In this document: positions 16,261 through 24,073 of the stretch, one piece after another
How positions within the stretch are numbered: position 1 is the stretch's first letter
How the letters are laid out: every line of letters begins with the position of its first letter
NCBI RefSeq assembly: GCF_035492295.1
Contig: NZ_DATJJK010000247.1
Coordinates: forward strand, 1-34,543
DNA from: Acidisoma sp035492295
Lineage (GTDB): Bacteria; Pseudomonadota; Alphaproteobacteria; Acetobacterales; Acetobacteraceae
Direction: 5' to 3'
DNA: 34,543 nucleotides
Program-made: the position numbers and the translations under genes
The notes under the pieces: model-generated
Databases searched by the model: none
Told to the model about the DNA's origin: nothing
Seen by the model: only the letters and a program-made list of their open reading frames with translations

Positions 16261-17204
16261 GCCTGGCGCGCCGCGAGCCGCGGGTCGAGCACGGCGTTCA
16301 GCACATCGACCAGGAAGTTGATGAGGATCACGAGCCCGGCGAAGAGCAGAACGAGATCCTGCACGAGGACGAGATCCCGCTGGCCGATCGCCTGGAAGAG
16401 CAGCGATCCCAGCCCGGGCAGAGTGAAGACATTCTCGATGATGATGGTGCCCGCGAGCAGGAAGGAGAATTGCAGGCCCATCAGCGTGGTCACCGGGATC
16501 AGCGCATTCGGCACGGCGTGCCGCCAAAGGATGGCACTTTCGGCCATGCCCTTGGCCCGCGCGGTGCGCAGGAAATCCCGCACACCGACATCGAGCACCG
16601 CCCCCCGCGTGACACGGGTGAGGATGGCGGCCTGGGGAATGGCGAGCGCGATCATGGGAAGGACGAGGGCGCGGATGGAGCCGCCCACACTATGCCACCA
16701 GCCGGGAAAGCCCCCCGCCGGCAGAAGCGCGAAATGCACAGCGAATAGAAGGATGAGCAGGAGACCGAGCCAGAAATCCGGAATGGCAATGCCGATCTGG
16801 GTGACGCTCATGATCCCGCCATCGACCGCACCACGCCGCGATGCCGCCCAAACGCCGAGTGGAATGGCGAGAAGCGCGGATAGCAGCATCGCCATGACGG
16901 CGAGCGGAAGGGTAACCGCCACCCGCTGCAGGATGAGCGTCGCGGCCGGCGCATCATAGGCGGTGCTGCGTCCGAAATCGCCGGTGAGGATACCGCCCGC
17001 CCAATGCAGGTAGCGAAGCCAGACCGGCAGATCGAAGCCGAGCTGGTGGCGGAGGGCTGCCAGCGTATCGGGCCGCGCGTCCGGCCCAAGGATGACGAGG
17101 GCCGGATCCCCGGGCAGGATCTGCAGCACGATGAAGACGACGAGCGAGGCGAAGACGAGAGACGCCACCAGCGAGCCGAAACGCCGCAGGAGATAGCCCG
17201 TCAC
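16257..17204 (-). CDS. peptide/opine-type ABC transporter permease (DppB-like)
   Basis: This is a 315-aa permease that opens with the standard DppB N-terminus (LLRRFGSLVASLVFASLVVF) and LPGDPA (30-35). It has further membrane helices around 100-120, 135-160 and 180-195, and an EAA loop at 213-235 (ARAKGMAESAILWRHAVPN). The start is GTG 17204, seven bases after the stop of the substrate-binding protein, and the end overlaps the next permease by ATGA. It should pair with the DppC-like gene to form the membrane pore. Confidence 0.93.
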   Translation of the reverse strand: MTGYLLRRFGSLVASLVFASLVVFIVLQILPGDPALVILGPDARPDTLAALRHQLGFDLPVWLRYLHWAGGILTGDFGRSTAYDAPAATLILQRVAVTLPLAVMAMLLSALLAIPLGVWAASRRGAVDGGIMSVTQIGIAIPDFWLGLLLILLFAVHFALLPAGGFPGWWHSVGGSIRALVLPMIALAIPQAAILTRVTRGAVLDVGVRDFLRTARAKGMAESAILWRHAVPNALIPVTTLMGLQFSFLLAGTIIIENVFTLPGLGSLLFQAIGQRDLVLVQDLVLLFAGLVILINFLVDVLNAVLDPRLAARQA

Positions 17205-17211
17205 GGGCGTC

Positions 17212-18711
17212 TCACTTCGCCCAAGAGACGCCTGTCACGTCATCCACCGGCATCGGATCGTTCGTCCACATGCCCTGCAGCCCGGCCCTCCAGATGCCGA
17301 TCTTGGGCAGGGCAAAGAGGAAGATGTTGGGCTCGTCCTCAGCAAGTTGACGTTGCAACTGCTGCACTAGCGTGGTTTGCGTGGCAGGGTCTGTCGCCGC
17401 GATGTACTGCGCATAGAGGGCGTCGTATTTCGGGCTGTGATAATTGAAGTAGTAGTGCGGGCGGGCATAGATATCGAGATCCCGCGCCTCGACATGCGCA
17501 ATCACGGTCGCGTCGTAGTCGGTCTGGGTAAAGACCTGGGACAGCCATTTCGCCCATTCGACGGATTCAAGCTTCGCATTGATGCCGACCTGGGAGAGAT
17601 AGGCCGCGATCAACTGGCCGGCGCGCTGGGCGTAGCTCGGTGGCGGCAGCATGATGGTGAACGTGAACCCTCGCTTTACCCCCGCGGCCTTGAGCAGCGA
17701 CTTCGCCCGGGCAGGATCATAGGGATAGGTGTCGGCCAAATCGACATAGCCCGGATCGTTCGGCGTGTAGTGCGAGCCGATGACCTGGCCCAAGCCGGAA
17801 TAGGCCGCTTCCACGATCGACTTGCGGTCGATCGCGTAAGCCAGGGCCCGGCGGACGCGAACATCGTCGAAGGGCTTGTGCGCCTCGTTCAGCGCCATGA
17901 TGACCTTGCCCTCGGTCGTGCCGATGGCGACCGTGAAGCGCGGGTCGTGCTGGAATTTCGGCACGGTCTCAGGCGCCGGGAAATCGGGATAGGCGTCGAT
18001 CGCGCCGGAAAGAAGCGCCGCCGTCGCCGCCGCCGGATCGGGAATGATGCGGAACGTGACGGAGGCCAGCTTGGGAGCCGGCCCCCAGTAATGCGGATTG
18101 CGGACCAATTCGATCCGGTCGCCCGGCACCCAGCGGCTAAGCATGAAGGGGCCCGTGCCCACAGGATGGGTCTTGTTGGTGGCGGCTGATTTGGGCGCCA
18201 CCATCACCGCGTCACCCCAGGCCATGTCGTACAGGAAGGTCGAGGTAGCCGCTTTCAAAGTAATCACCGCCTGGGCAGGGCTCGGGCAGGAAATCTTGTC
18301 GATCGGCGCGAAAAGTTGCTTTTGCGCATTCACGCTGTCCGGCGCCATTGCACGGCCATAGCTGAACTGGACGATGGAGCAATCGAAGGGCGTGCCGTCT
18401 GAGAAGGTGACACCCGTCTGCAGATCGAAGGTGTAGGTGAGACCGTCGGGCGAGACGGTCCAGGATTTTGCAAGATCGGGGATGACGCGGCCCTGCGCGT
18501 CGATACGCGTCAGGCCCTGGAAGAGATTGGCATAGGTCACTTCGCGGATGGCCGCGGCGGCACCTGCCGTGGGGTCGAGCCCCGGCGGCTCAAGGGGGAT
18601 CGCGAGTGTCAGGCTATCGGGCGGTCCGGCGAAAGCCGCATGCCAAGGCAGCGCCGCGAGCAGCCCCATGGCTGCCAGAAGAGAGGAACGCCTCACCCTT
18701 GCTTGCTTCAA
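17212..18711 (-). CDS. ABC transporter substrate-binding protein (peptide/nickel/opine, SBP family 5)
   Basis: The mature part is a standard family-5 solute receptor: LEPPGLDPTAGAAAAIREV, then LFQGLTRID, LAKSWTVSPDGLTYTF and GVTFSDGTPFD near the N-terminus. ALNEAHKPFDDVRVRRALAY and PNDPGYVDL lie in the middle. The start is uncertain. TTG 18711 has AAGGA seven bases upstream and gives a clean signal peptide (residues 1-28, KQARVRR charged region, cleavage after HAAFA). GTG 18696 and ATG 18669 are alternatives, and a longer frame to 19038 is unlikely because it runs through the glcB terminator candidate. There is no lipobox, so the receptor is periplasmic. The ligand may be a peptide, opine or amide. 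It heads a unit with two permeases; no ATPase gene is present. Confidence 0.88.
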   Translation of the reverse strand: MKQARVRRSSLLAAMGLLAALPWHAAFAGPPDSLTLAIPLEPPGLDPTAGAAAAIREVTYANLFQGLTRIDAQGRVIPDLAKSWTVSPDGLTYTFDLQTGVTFSDGTPFDCSIVQFSYGRAMAPDSVNAQKQLFAPIDKISCPSPAQAVITLKAATSTFLYDMAWGDAVMVAPKSAATNKTHPVGTGPFMLSRWVPGDRIELVRNPHYWGPAPKLASVTFRIIPDPAAATAALLSGAIDAYPDFPAPETVPKFQHDPRFTVAIGTTEGKVIMALNEAHKPFDDVRVRRALAYAIDRKSIVEAAYSGLGQVIGSHYTPNDPGYVDLADTYPYDPARAKSLLKAAGVKRGFTFTIMLPPPSYAQRAGQLIAAYLSQVGINAKLESVEWAKWLSQVFTQTDYDATVIAHVEARDLDIYARPHYYFNYHSPKYDALYAQYIAATDPATQTTLVQQLQRQLAEDEPNIFLFALPKIGIWRAGLQGMWTNDPMPVDDVTGVSWAK

Positions 18712-18819
18712 TGGCCGATCCTTCACCTTGGTCTGCTGCAATGCAGAAGACCATTGCTTTCGCTCGCTGCCAAGATGGAAAGGTATCGGGCGCTGCGGCT
18801 GGGCGACAGACGATCGGCC

Positions 18820-18853
18820 AGAAAACGGGGGATGACCGATCATCACCCCCCGC
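18820..18853 (-). terminator. candidate terminator after glcB
   Basis: On the minus strand a G-rich arm (GGGGTGATGA) pairs with TCATCCCC around a TCGG loop. The stem has about nine pairs with one bulged T and is followed by GTTTTC. It lies about 35 bases after the glcB stop, which fits termination before the ABC transporter unit. The T-run is short. Confidence 0.42.
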
Positions 18854-18883
18854 TGATCCGTCAAGCAAAGAGCCGCTGGGCGA

Positions 18884-21028
18884 TCAGCCGGCCTTCGCCA
18901 CCCGCCGCCAATGGTGGAGAATGAACTCCGTATAGCCGTTGGGCTGGCTGCGCCCCTTGAAGATGAGGTCGGACGCCGCCTTGAAGGCAGGCCCGTCAAA
19001 GCCGGGCGCCATTGGGGTATAGAGCGGGTCCCCAGCATTCTGCTTGTCGACGACGGCGGCCATGCGGCGGAGGGCGGCCTTGACCTCCTCCTCCGACACC
19101 ACGCCCTGCAGCAGCCAATTCGCCAGGTGCTGACTGCTGATGCGCAAGGTCGCCCGATCCTCCATCAACCCGACATCATGAATGTCCGGGACCTTGGAGC
19201 AGCCGACCCCCTGATCGATCCAGCGCACGACATAGCCCAGGATGCCCTGGACATTATTGTCGATTTCCTGAGCGATCTCCTCGGGGGACCAGTTGACGCC
19301 CTCGGAGACCGGGATGGTCAGCAGCGCGTCGAGGCCTGCCTTTGCCCGGGACAGAAGCTCCTCCTGCCGCGCCGCAACATCGACCGCGTGGTAATGCAGC
19401 GCGTGGAGCGTCGCGGCCGTCGGGGACGGCACCCAAGCGGTATTGGCCCCGGCGCGTGGATGGCCGACCTTCTGCTCGAGCATCTCCGCCATGCGGTCTG
19501 GCGCAGCCCACATGCCCTTGCCGATCTGGGCGCGTCCACGCAATCCGGCGGCGAGGCCGATGTCGACGTTGCGGTCCTCATAGGCCTTGATCCAGGCGGT
19601 GGACTTCATGGCGTTCTTGCGCACCATGGGGCCGGCCTCGATGGAGGTGTGAATCTCGTCACCCGTGCGGTCCAGGAAGCCGGTGTTGATGAAGACGACG
19701 CGGCCCTTTGCGGCCTCGATACAGGCGGCGAGATTGGCGGACGTACGGCGCTCCTCGTCCATGATACCCATCTTGAGCGTATGGCGGCTGAGACCGAGCA
19801 GATCCTCGACCCGGTCGAAGAAGCCATTGGCGAAGGCAACTTCCTCGGGCCCGTGCATTTTGGGCTTCACGATATAGACCGAACCCGCGCGGCTGTTACG
19901 GATCGGCCCTTGCGATTGGAGGTCGTGCATCGCGATCAGCGATGTGACCACGCCGTCCATCAGGTTTTCAGGGATCTCCTCGCCGTCCCTGGTGAGAATC
20001 GCATCCGTGAACATGTGATGGCCGACATTTCGGATCAGCATCAGGCTGCGACCGGGAAGCCAGAGCGTGCGACCATCCGGCGCGGTGAAGCTGTGGTCGG
20101 GCTCCAGCTTGCGTTCGAGGCTGCGGCCGCCCTTTTCGAAGCTCGCGGTCAGCCGGCCCTGCATGAGGCCGAGCCAGTTCGTATAGACGGCAAGTTTGTC
20201 CTCGGCATCGACGGCAGCGACACTATCCTCGCAATCCATGATCGTGCTGATCGCGGATTCCAGGATGATGTCGGCCACCCCCGCCGGGTCATCGCGGCCA
20301 ATGGCATGGGCGCGGTCGATCACAATTTCCGCATGCAGCCCATTATGGCGGAGAAGAATGGCGGAGGGTGCGTCGGCCGCACCACGGTAACCCGCGAAGC
20401 GGCTCGGCGTCTGAAGCGGCTGGCCACCTACGCGCAGAGCGCCGTCCGTCACCACATAGGCCGACGCCTCGGCATGAGTGCCGGCGGCAAGCGGCGCGAT
20501 CTCGTCCAACACGGCCTTGGCGCGGGCAACGACGCGGGCGGCCCGCACGGGGTTGAGGCCGCGGCCGCGCTCGGCCCCATTCGCCTCGTCGATCGCGTCC
20601 GTGCCGTACAATGCATCGTAGAGACTGCCCCAGCGGGCATTGGCGGCATTCAACGCGTAACGGGCATTGGTAATGGGCACGACCAGCTGCGGCCCCGCGA
20701 TGGTCGCGATCTCGGGGTCGACCTTCTCCGTCGTGATGGTGAACGGCCCGGGCTCCGGCCGCAGATAGCCGATCTCGCTCAGGAAGGCGCGATAGGCCGT
20801 GGCGTCGCCCGGCCCCTTATGCTCCTTGTGCCAGCTGTCGATCGCAGCCTGCAGCGCGTCCCGCTGAGCGAGAAGCGCGCGATTCTTCGGCGCCAACTCA
20901 TGAACAAGAGCGGAAAAGCCAGCCCAAAAGGCGGCGGGATCGAGGCCGGTGCCCGGCAGGGCGGCACTCGTGATAAAGTCGTGGAGCGGCTTGGCGACCT
21001 TCAGGCCGCCCGCTTCTATACGTTCCAT
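18884..21028 (-). CDS. glcB: malate synthase G
   Basis: Malate synthase condenses glyoxylate and acetyl-CoA to malate in the glyoxylate cycle. The 714-aa length is that of the monomeric G isoform. Visible active-site blocks are IRNVGHHMF (Arg333, likely equivalent to E. coli Arg338), GIMDEERRTSANL (421-433) and RNVDIGLAAGLRGRAQIGKG (486-505). VGCSKVPDIHDVGLMEDRATLR places Cys610 and the catalytic base Asp624 fourteen residues apart, as in E. coli. AAAGGA precedes the ATG. The gene begins 13 bases after the hldE-like gene on the same strand and ends at a terminator candidate before the ABC transporter. Confidence 0.96.
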   Translation of the reverse strand: MERIEAGGLKVAKPLHDFITSAALPGTGLDPAAFWAGFSALVHELAPKNRALLAQRDALQAAIDSWHKEHKGPGDATAYRAFLSEIGYLRPEPGPFTITTEKVDPEIATIAGPQLVVPITNARYALNAANARWGSLYDALYGTDAIDEANGAERGRGLNPVRAARVVARAKAVLDEIAPLAAGTHAEASAYVVTDGALRVGGQPLQTPSRFAGYRGAADAPSAILLRHNGLHAEIVIDRAHAIGRDDPAGVADIILESAISTIMDCEDSVAAVDAEDKLAVYTNWLGLMQGRLTASFEKGGRSLERKLEPDHSFTAPDGRTLWLPGRSLMLIRNVGHHMFTDAILTRDGEEIPENLMDGVVTSLIAMHDLQSQGPIRNSRAGSVYIVKPKMHGPEEVAFANGFFDRVEDLLGLSRHTLKMGIMDEERRTSANLAACIEAAKGRVVFINTGFLDRTGDEIHTSIEAGPMVRKNAMKSTAWIKAYEDRNVDIGLAAGLRGRAQIGKGMWAAPDRMAEMLEQKVGHPRAGANTAWVPSPTAATLHALHYHAVDVAARQEELLSRAKAGLDALLTIPVSEGVNWSPEEIAQEIDNNVQGILGYVVRWIDQGVGCSKVPDIHDVGLMEDRATLRISSQHLANWLLQGVVSEEEVKAALRRMAAVVDKQNAGDPLYTPMAPGFDGPAFKAASDLIFKGRSQPNGYTEFILHHWRRVAKAG

Positions 21029-21041
21029 ATCTGGAATCCTT

Positions 21042-22532
21042 TTAACTGGCGCGGGGGGAAGCTATCGCGCCCTTGCCGCGCGCGGAAGCGGGAAGCAGCT
21101 CCGCGCGAAGCACAGTACCACCCCAGCCGGTGACTTTGTCGGCACCGATAATCTCGGCCTCGACATGATCCGACCCCTTCACCAGCAGGTCCGGCCGCAG
21201 CGCCAGAATCATGTCGATCGGCGATTCTTCCTCGATAACACAGACGAGATCGACCGCCGGCAGGGCGGCGAGATCGGCCGCGCGGTCCGCGGCGGCGCGC
21301 GGATGGCGGCGGCGCCGGGTCGGATTCGCGTCGCCCTCGATCGCGACGATCAGCCGGTCACAGGCGCCGCGCGCCTGTTCCAGAAGATGGACATGGCCGT
21401 GATGCAGCCGCTCAAACCGGCCGTGGGTGAAGCCCACGCGCCAGCCGCGGCGGCGCCAGCGCTCCGCCTGTTCGATCGCCGCCTCGCGGGAGACGATTTT
21501 GGTGCGGTTGCCGGAACCAGGGTCGAGCCTGACCAGAATATCATCAAGCCTGGCGACGGCGGTGCCGACCTTGCCGACGACGATGCCGGCCGCGACGTTG
21601 GCGAGCCGCGCTGCGACGGGCAGCGGCAAGCGCGCGCCTATGCCCGCGGCGAGCACGGCAGCGACCGTATCACCAGCACCCGAGACATCATGAACGTCCA
21701 GCGCCTCGGCTGGGAAATGCCAGGAGGCCTCGGCGGTTACGAGACTCATCCCGTGTTCGGAGCGGGTGACCAGGGCGGCGCCGATGGCAAACCGCGCGAG
21801 CAGGGCGCGCGCCGCGATCTCGATCTCGCCATCCGTTTCGGCGGGGAGGCCGGTGACGGCCGCAAGCTCTCGCCGATTCGGCATGATGACGTCGGCACCG
21901 GCATAGCCCGCATAGTCCTCTCCTCGCGGATCGACCACGATCGGGCGCCCGGCCTGCTTCGCGGCGGTGATGAGGCGGGCCGGCATCTCGCCCGCCAGCA
22001 CGCCTTTGCTGTAGTCCGAGAGGATCGTGACGCTCGTCGCCGCCATCGCGTCCGACGCGATGCGCAGCAGCCGCTCGGCGATCTTGGGATGGAGCGGACC
22101 CGGGTCTTCGGTATCAACGCGCAGCAAATGCTGCCCATGGGCCAGGAAGCGCGTTTTGACGGTCGTGGCCCGCGAGCCTTGGACCAGAAGCCAGGGTTCC
22201 ACCCCGCTCTGCCGTCCGATCAGCGCCGTGAGGTCCGAGCCCGCCAAATCGTCCCCTACCACCGAGACAAAAGCCGCCGCGGCGCCGGCAGCCGTAATAT
22301 TGCGCACGACATTGGCGGCCCCGCCGGGCAGCGACAACTCGCGCTGGACGCAGAGGACCGGCACCGGCGCCTCCAGGCTGATGCGGTTGGCCTCGCCATA
22401 GAAGAAGCGGTCCAGCATCGCGTCCCCCACCACGAGGACGGAGGCGCGACCGAGCTGCCGGGCAGCATCGGCCAGTTCCACGGCAGCAGCCTCACCCAGC
22501 CCGGTCGCGGGCGAGCCGTTCAGTTCGGTCAT
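21042..22532 (-). CDS. hldE: bifunctional heptose-7-phosphate kinase / heptose-1-phosphate adenylyltransferase-like protein
   Basis: HldE makes ADP-heptose for the LPS inner core. The 496-aa product has an N-terminal PfkB-type sugar kinase (about 30-335) with VVGDAMLDRFFYGEANRISLEAPVPV, PGGAANVVRN and the catalytic DVSGAGDTV (282-290). All of this is well kept. The C-terminal nucleotidyltransferase (about 365-496) keeps HHGH (377-380) and LLVKGSDH but departs elsewhere. GRFERL replaces GCFDLL, and GDANPTRRRRHPRAAADRAA replaces the usual SDASVRRLKG...RP block. The STT-x-x-I end is absent (PASARGKGAIAS). The start ATG 22532 has AGG nearby; a longer frame to 22841 merely crosses the tRNA. The kinase assignment is firm, the second activity less so. 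Confidence 0.83.
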   Translation of the reverse strand: MTELNGSPATGLGEAAAVELADAARQLGRASVLVVGDAMLDRFFYGEANRISLEAPVPVLCVQRELSLPGGAANVVRNITAAGAAAAFVSVVGDDLAGSDLTALIGRQSGVEPWLLVQGSRATTVKTRFLAHGQHLLRVDTEDPGPLHPKIAERLLRIASDAMAATSVTILSDYSKGVLAGEMPARLITAAKQAGRPIVVDPRGEDYAGYAGADVIMPNRRELAAVTGLPAETDGEIEIAARALLARFAIGAALVTRSEHGMSLVTAEASWHFPAEALDVHDVSGAGDTVAAVLAAGIGARLPLPVAARLANVAAGIVVGKVGTAVARLDDILVRLDPGSGNRTKIVSREAAIEQAERWRRRGWRVGFTHGRFERLHHGHVHLLEQARGACDRLIVAIEGDANPTRRRRHPRAAADRAADLAALPAVDLVCVIEEESPIDMILALRPDLLVKGSDHVEAEIIGADKVTGWGGTVLRAELLPASARGKGAIASPRAS

Positions 22533-22668
22533 GGACCTGAAATAGCGGTAATGTCCGGTTGCGGGTAGTCCTGATTGTCTATGCCCACCGCCAGGCACCC
22601 ATGGCACACGCCACTTTGGAAGGTGCTGCGATGCGCGCCCCATATGAGTGCCGCGCATAAGCGGGAGG

Positions 22669-22696
22669 TTGATCCCCCCGGAACCGCGTGTTAAGT
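22669..22696 (+). promoter_or_regulatory. candidate promoter for tRNA-Gln
   Basis: TTGATC at 22669-22674, a 16-base spacer and TTAAGT at 22691-22696 place a start about 9 bases before the mature tRNA. The match to the -10 consensus is weak. Confidence 0.3.
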
Positions 22697-22711
22697 GCCC
22701 GGCCATCCCGA

Positions 22712-22785
22712 TGGGGGATAGTTTAGCGGTAGAACTCCCGGCTCTGACCCGGGCAGCCTTGGTTCGAATCCAGGTCCCCCAGCCA
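22712..22785 (+). tRNA. tRNA-Gln (anticodon CUG)
   Basis: A complete 74-base cloverleaf. The acceptor arms TGGGGGA and TCCCCCA pair perfectly, followed by discriminator G and an encoded CCA. The D-arm contains TAGCGGTAGAAC. The anticodon stem CCCGG/CCGGG frames the loop CTCTGAC with anticodon CTG at its centre. GGTTCGAATCC is the T-arm. It stands alone between hldE (divergent) and the Dyp peroxidase gene (convergent). I see no integrase or repeated tRNA end nearby. Confidence 0.97.
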
Positions 22786-22847
22786 CCCCAATAGATCGAT
22801 GAGTGAGCGGCGAAAGCGCGCGATTTGTGGCTTTGTTCCACATCGCT

Positions 22848-22929
22848 CGTCGGGAGCCGGGTGCGAAGCCATCACTCCCGACGCCCTCGCGAAATCGCTC
22901 CCTGCTGGCGACGGTTGCGTCGCGACGCA
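22848..22929. other. two dyads downstream of tRNA-Gln
   Basis: CGTCGGGAG (22848-22856) and CTCCCGACG (22875-22883) form a perfect nine-base stem with an 18-base loop. TGCGTCGCGACGCA (22916-22929) is a perfect 14-base palindrome. Both are in the 209-base gap between the tRNA and the end of the peroxidase gene. They may stop or process transcripts from either side, or belong to a small RNA or dispersed repeat. No T-run is present. Confidence 0.4.
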
Positions 22930-22994
22930 GCTCAATGAGGGACTTGTGTCGACGATCCGCGCGTTGCCGGCGGCGGACGCGAAAGCCCGGCCGA

Positions 22995-23978
22995 TCAAGC
23001 GACCTTAAGCTTCTCCTGCGCCGCCGAAACGAGTGCTTGGAGCGTTGGCCGAGACGGAGCGAAGAACGTCGTGCCGGTGTGCGGCGTTGAAAAATCGAGC
23101 AGCCGGTCGTAGGCGCCCGGCGGGTCACCGATATACATGCGTTGCAGCATCTTTTCGATAACCCAAAGATGCCGGGAGTAGCCGATGAAATAGGTTCCGA
23201 ATTCCCGTTGTCCCGGCCGCCCAAATGGCATGTTGTCGCGCAAGATGTCATGTTCGTTGCCGTCCGCATCGACGATCGTTGCCAGAGACTTATGCGATTT
23301 GCGCGGCGCATCGTCGTCGTTAATTTCAATATTGTCGATCTTCGTGCGACCGATGATCGCCTCCTGAAGCGATGCCGGCGTCTGCGCCCATGAGCCGAGA
23401 TCGTGCAGATATTTCTGGACGACGACATAGCTGCCGCCGGCGAAGTCGGCATCCTCATCGCCGACCATCGCCGCGACGGGCAAATCGGCGCCGGTAGGGT
23501 TAGCCGTGCCGTCGACGAAGCCGAGAAGGTCACGCGCATCGAAGTAGCGAAAGCCCGATACCTCGTCGACCACCGTTACGCCATCGCCGAGGCTATCGAG
23601 CAAAATGCGTTCGAATTCGAAGCACAGGTCCGCTCGTTCAGATCGAATGTGGAAGAGAAGATCGCCGGATGTCGACGGCGCCGCATGGGCGGCGCCGTCG
23701 ATCCGCGCAAAGGGCTTGAGTTCCACCGGTCTCTTGTCTGAGCCGAATCGATCCCAAAGTTCGCTGCCGATTCCGACAATGCACGACAGCCGGGCAGACA
23801 GATCGCGGAACCCGACGTTTTTGATAAGATCGTCCAGCGCATCGAGCGTTAAGCAGACCTTCGCGAGAACGCTCGGTTCACTTGGCACGGTGACAACGAG
23901 AAAGACGGCCGCCCGCGACAGGGGTGCATCAATGCTCTGCGCATCGATCGGTACCCTGTCCCAATTCTTCCCCGTCAC
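22995..23978 (-). CDS. Dyp-type haem peroxidase
   Basis: This 327-aa protein belongs to the dye-decolourising peroxidases, closest in pattern to the YfeX-like group. It carries the hallmark GFVDGTANP (153-161, distal Asp156). The proximal haem ligand is His229 in RKSHKSLAT, and the distal Arg is Arg247 in ILRDNMPFG. The Asp-His and His-Arg distances are close to those of E. coli YfeX. FGTYFIGYSR (260-269) is also typical. There is no Tat or Sec signal, so it is probably cytoplasmic; there is no encapsulin gene beside it. The start is GTG 23978 with GGAGGG six bases upstream. It lies 95 bases downstream of the TetR gene on the same strand, and a direct-repeat element lies in that gap. Confidence 0.92.
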   Translation of the reverse strand: MTGKNWDRVPIDAQSIDAPLSRAAVFLVVTVPSEPSVLAKVCLTLDALDDLIKNVGFRDLSARLSCIVGIGSELWDRFGSDKRPVELKPFARIDGAAHAAPSTSGDLLFHIRSERADLCFEFERILLDSLGDGVTVVDEVSGFRYFDARDLLGFVDGTANPTGADLPVAAMVGDEDADFAGGSYVVVQKYLHDLGSWAQTPASLQEAIIGRTKIDNIEINDDDAPRKSHKSLATIVDADGNEHDILRDNMPFGRPGQREFGTYFIGYSRHLWVIEKMLQRMYIGDPPGAYDRLLDFSTPHTGTTFFAPSRPTLQALVSAAQEKLKVA

Positions 23979-24006
23979 CGCTGACCCTCCAACTGTCCCT
24001 CCAAAC

Positions 24007-24035
24007 GATTACAAATTCCTCGGGATGATTACAAA
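24007..24035 (-). promoter_or_regulatory. direct repeat upstream of the Dyp peroxidase
   Basis: The nine-base word TTTGTAATC (minus strand) occurs at 24007-24015 and 24027-24035, exactly 20 bases apart, i.e. about two helical turns. The copies lie 29 and 49 bases upstream of the GTG. Spacing and position fit an operator or activator pair. Confidence 0.35.
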
Positions 24036-24073
24036 CGCTGTCCAAGCGAGCGCCCTCATGCCCGTGGTTGTGC

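Noticed and set aside
16261..16527. N-terminal extension of the DppC-like permease
   Set aside because: It is an out-of-frame reading of the upstream permease; the ATGA overlap at 16260 gives the proper start.
18911..21133. A 740-aa plus-strand frame opposite glcB, and similar ones opposite glnD (4690-6390) and mutS (7725-9731)
   Set aside because: High GC leaves few stops in antisense frames. The minus-strand products are clear full-length family members, and the plus frames have no recognisable domains.
22712..22785. tRNA as an integration site for a mobile element
   Set aside because: No integrase, no second copy of the tRNA 3' end in the window, and no drop to foreign composition next to it.
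22723..22998. Minus-strand frame ending in LDSNQGCPGQSREFYR
   Set aside because: This peptide is the translated reverse strand of tRNA-Gln, a well-known false annotation.
22799..23008. 69-aa plus-strand frame just after tRNA-Gln
   Set aside because: No clear ribosome site. It overlaps the end of the peroxidase gene, and its DNA is dominated by dyads.
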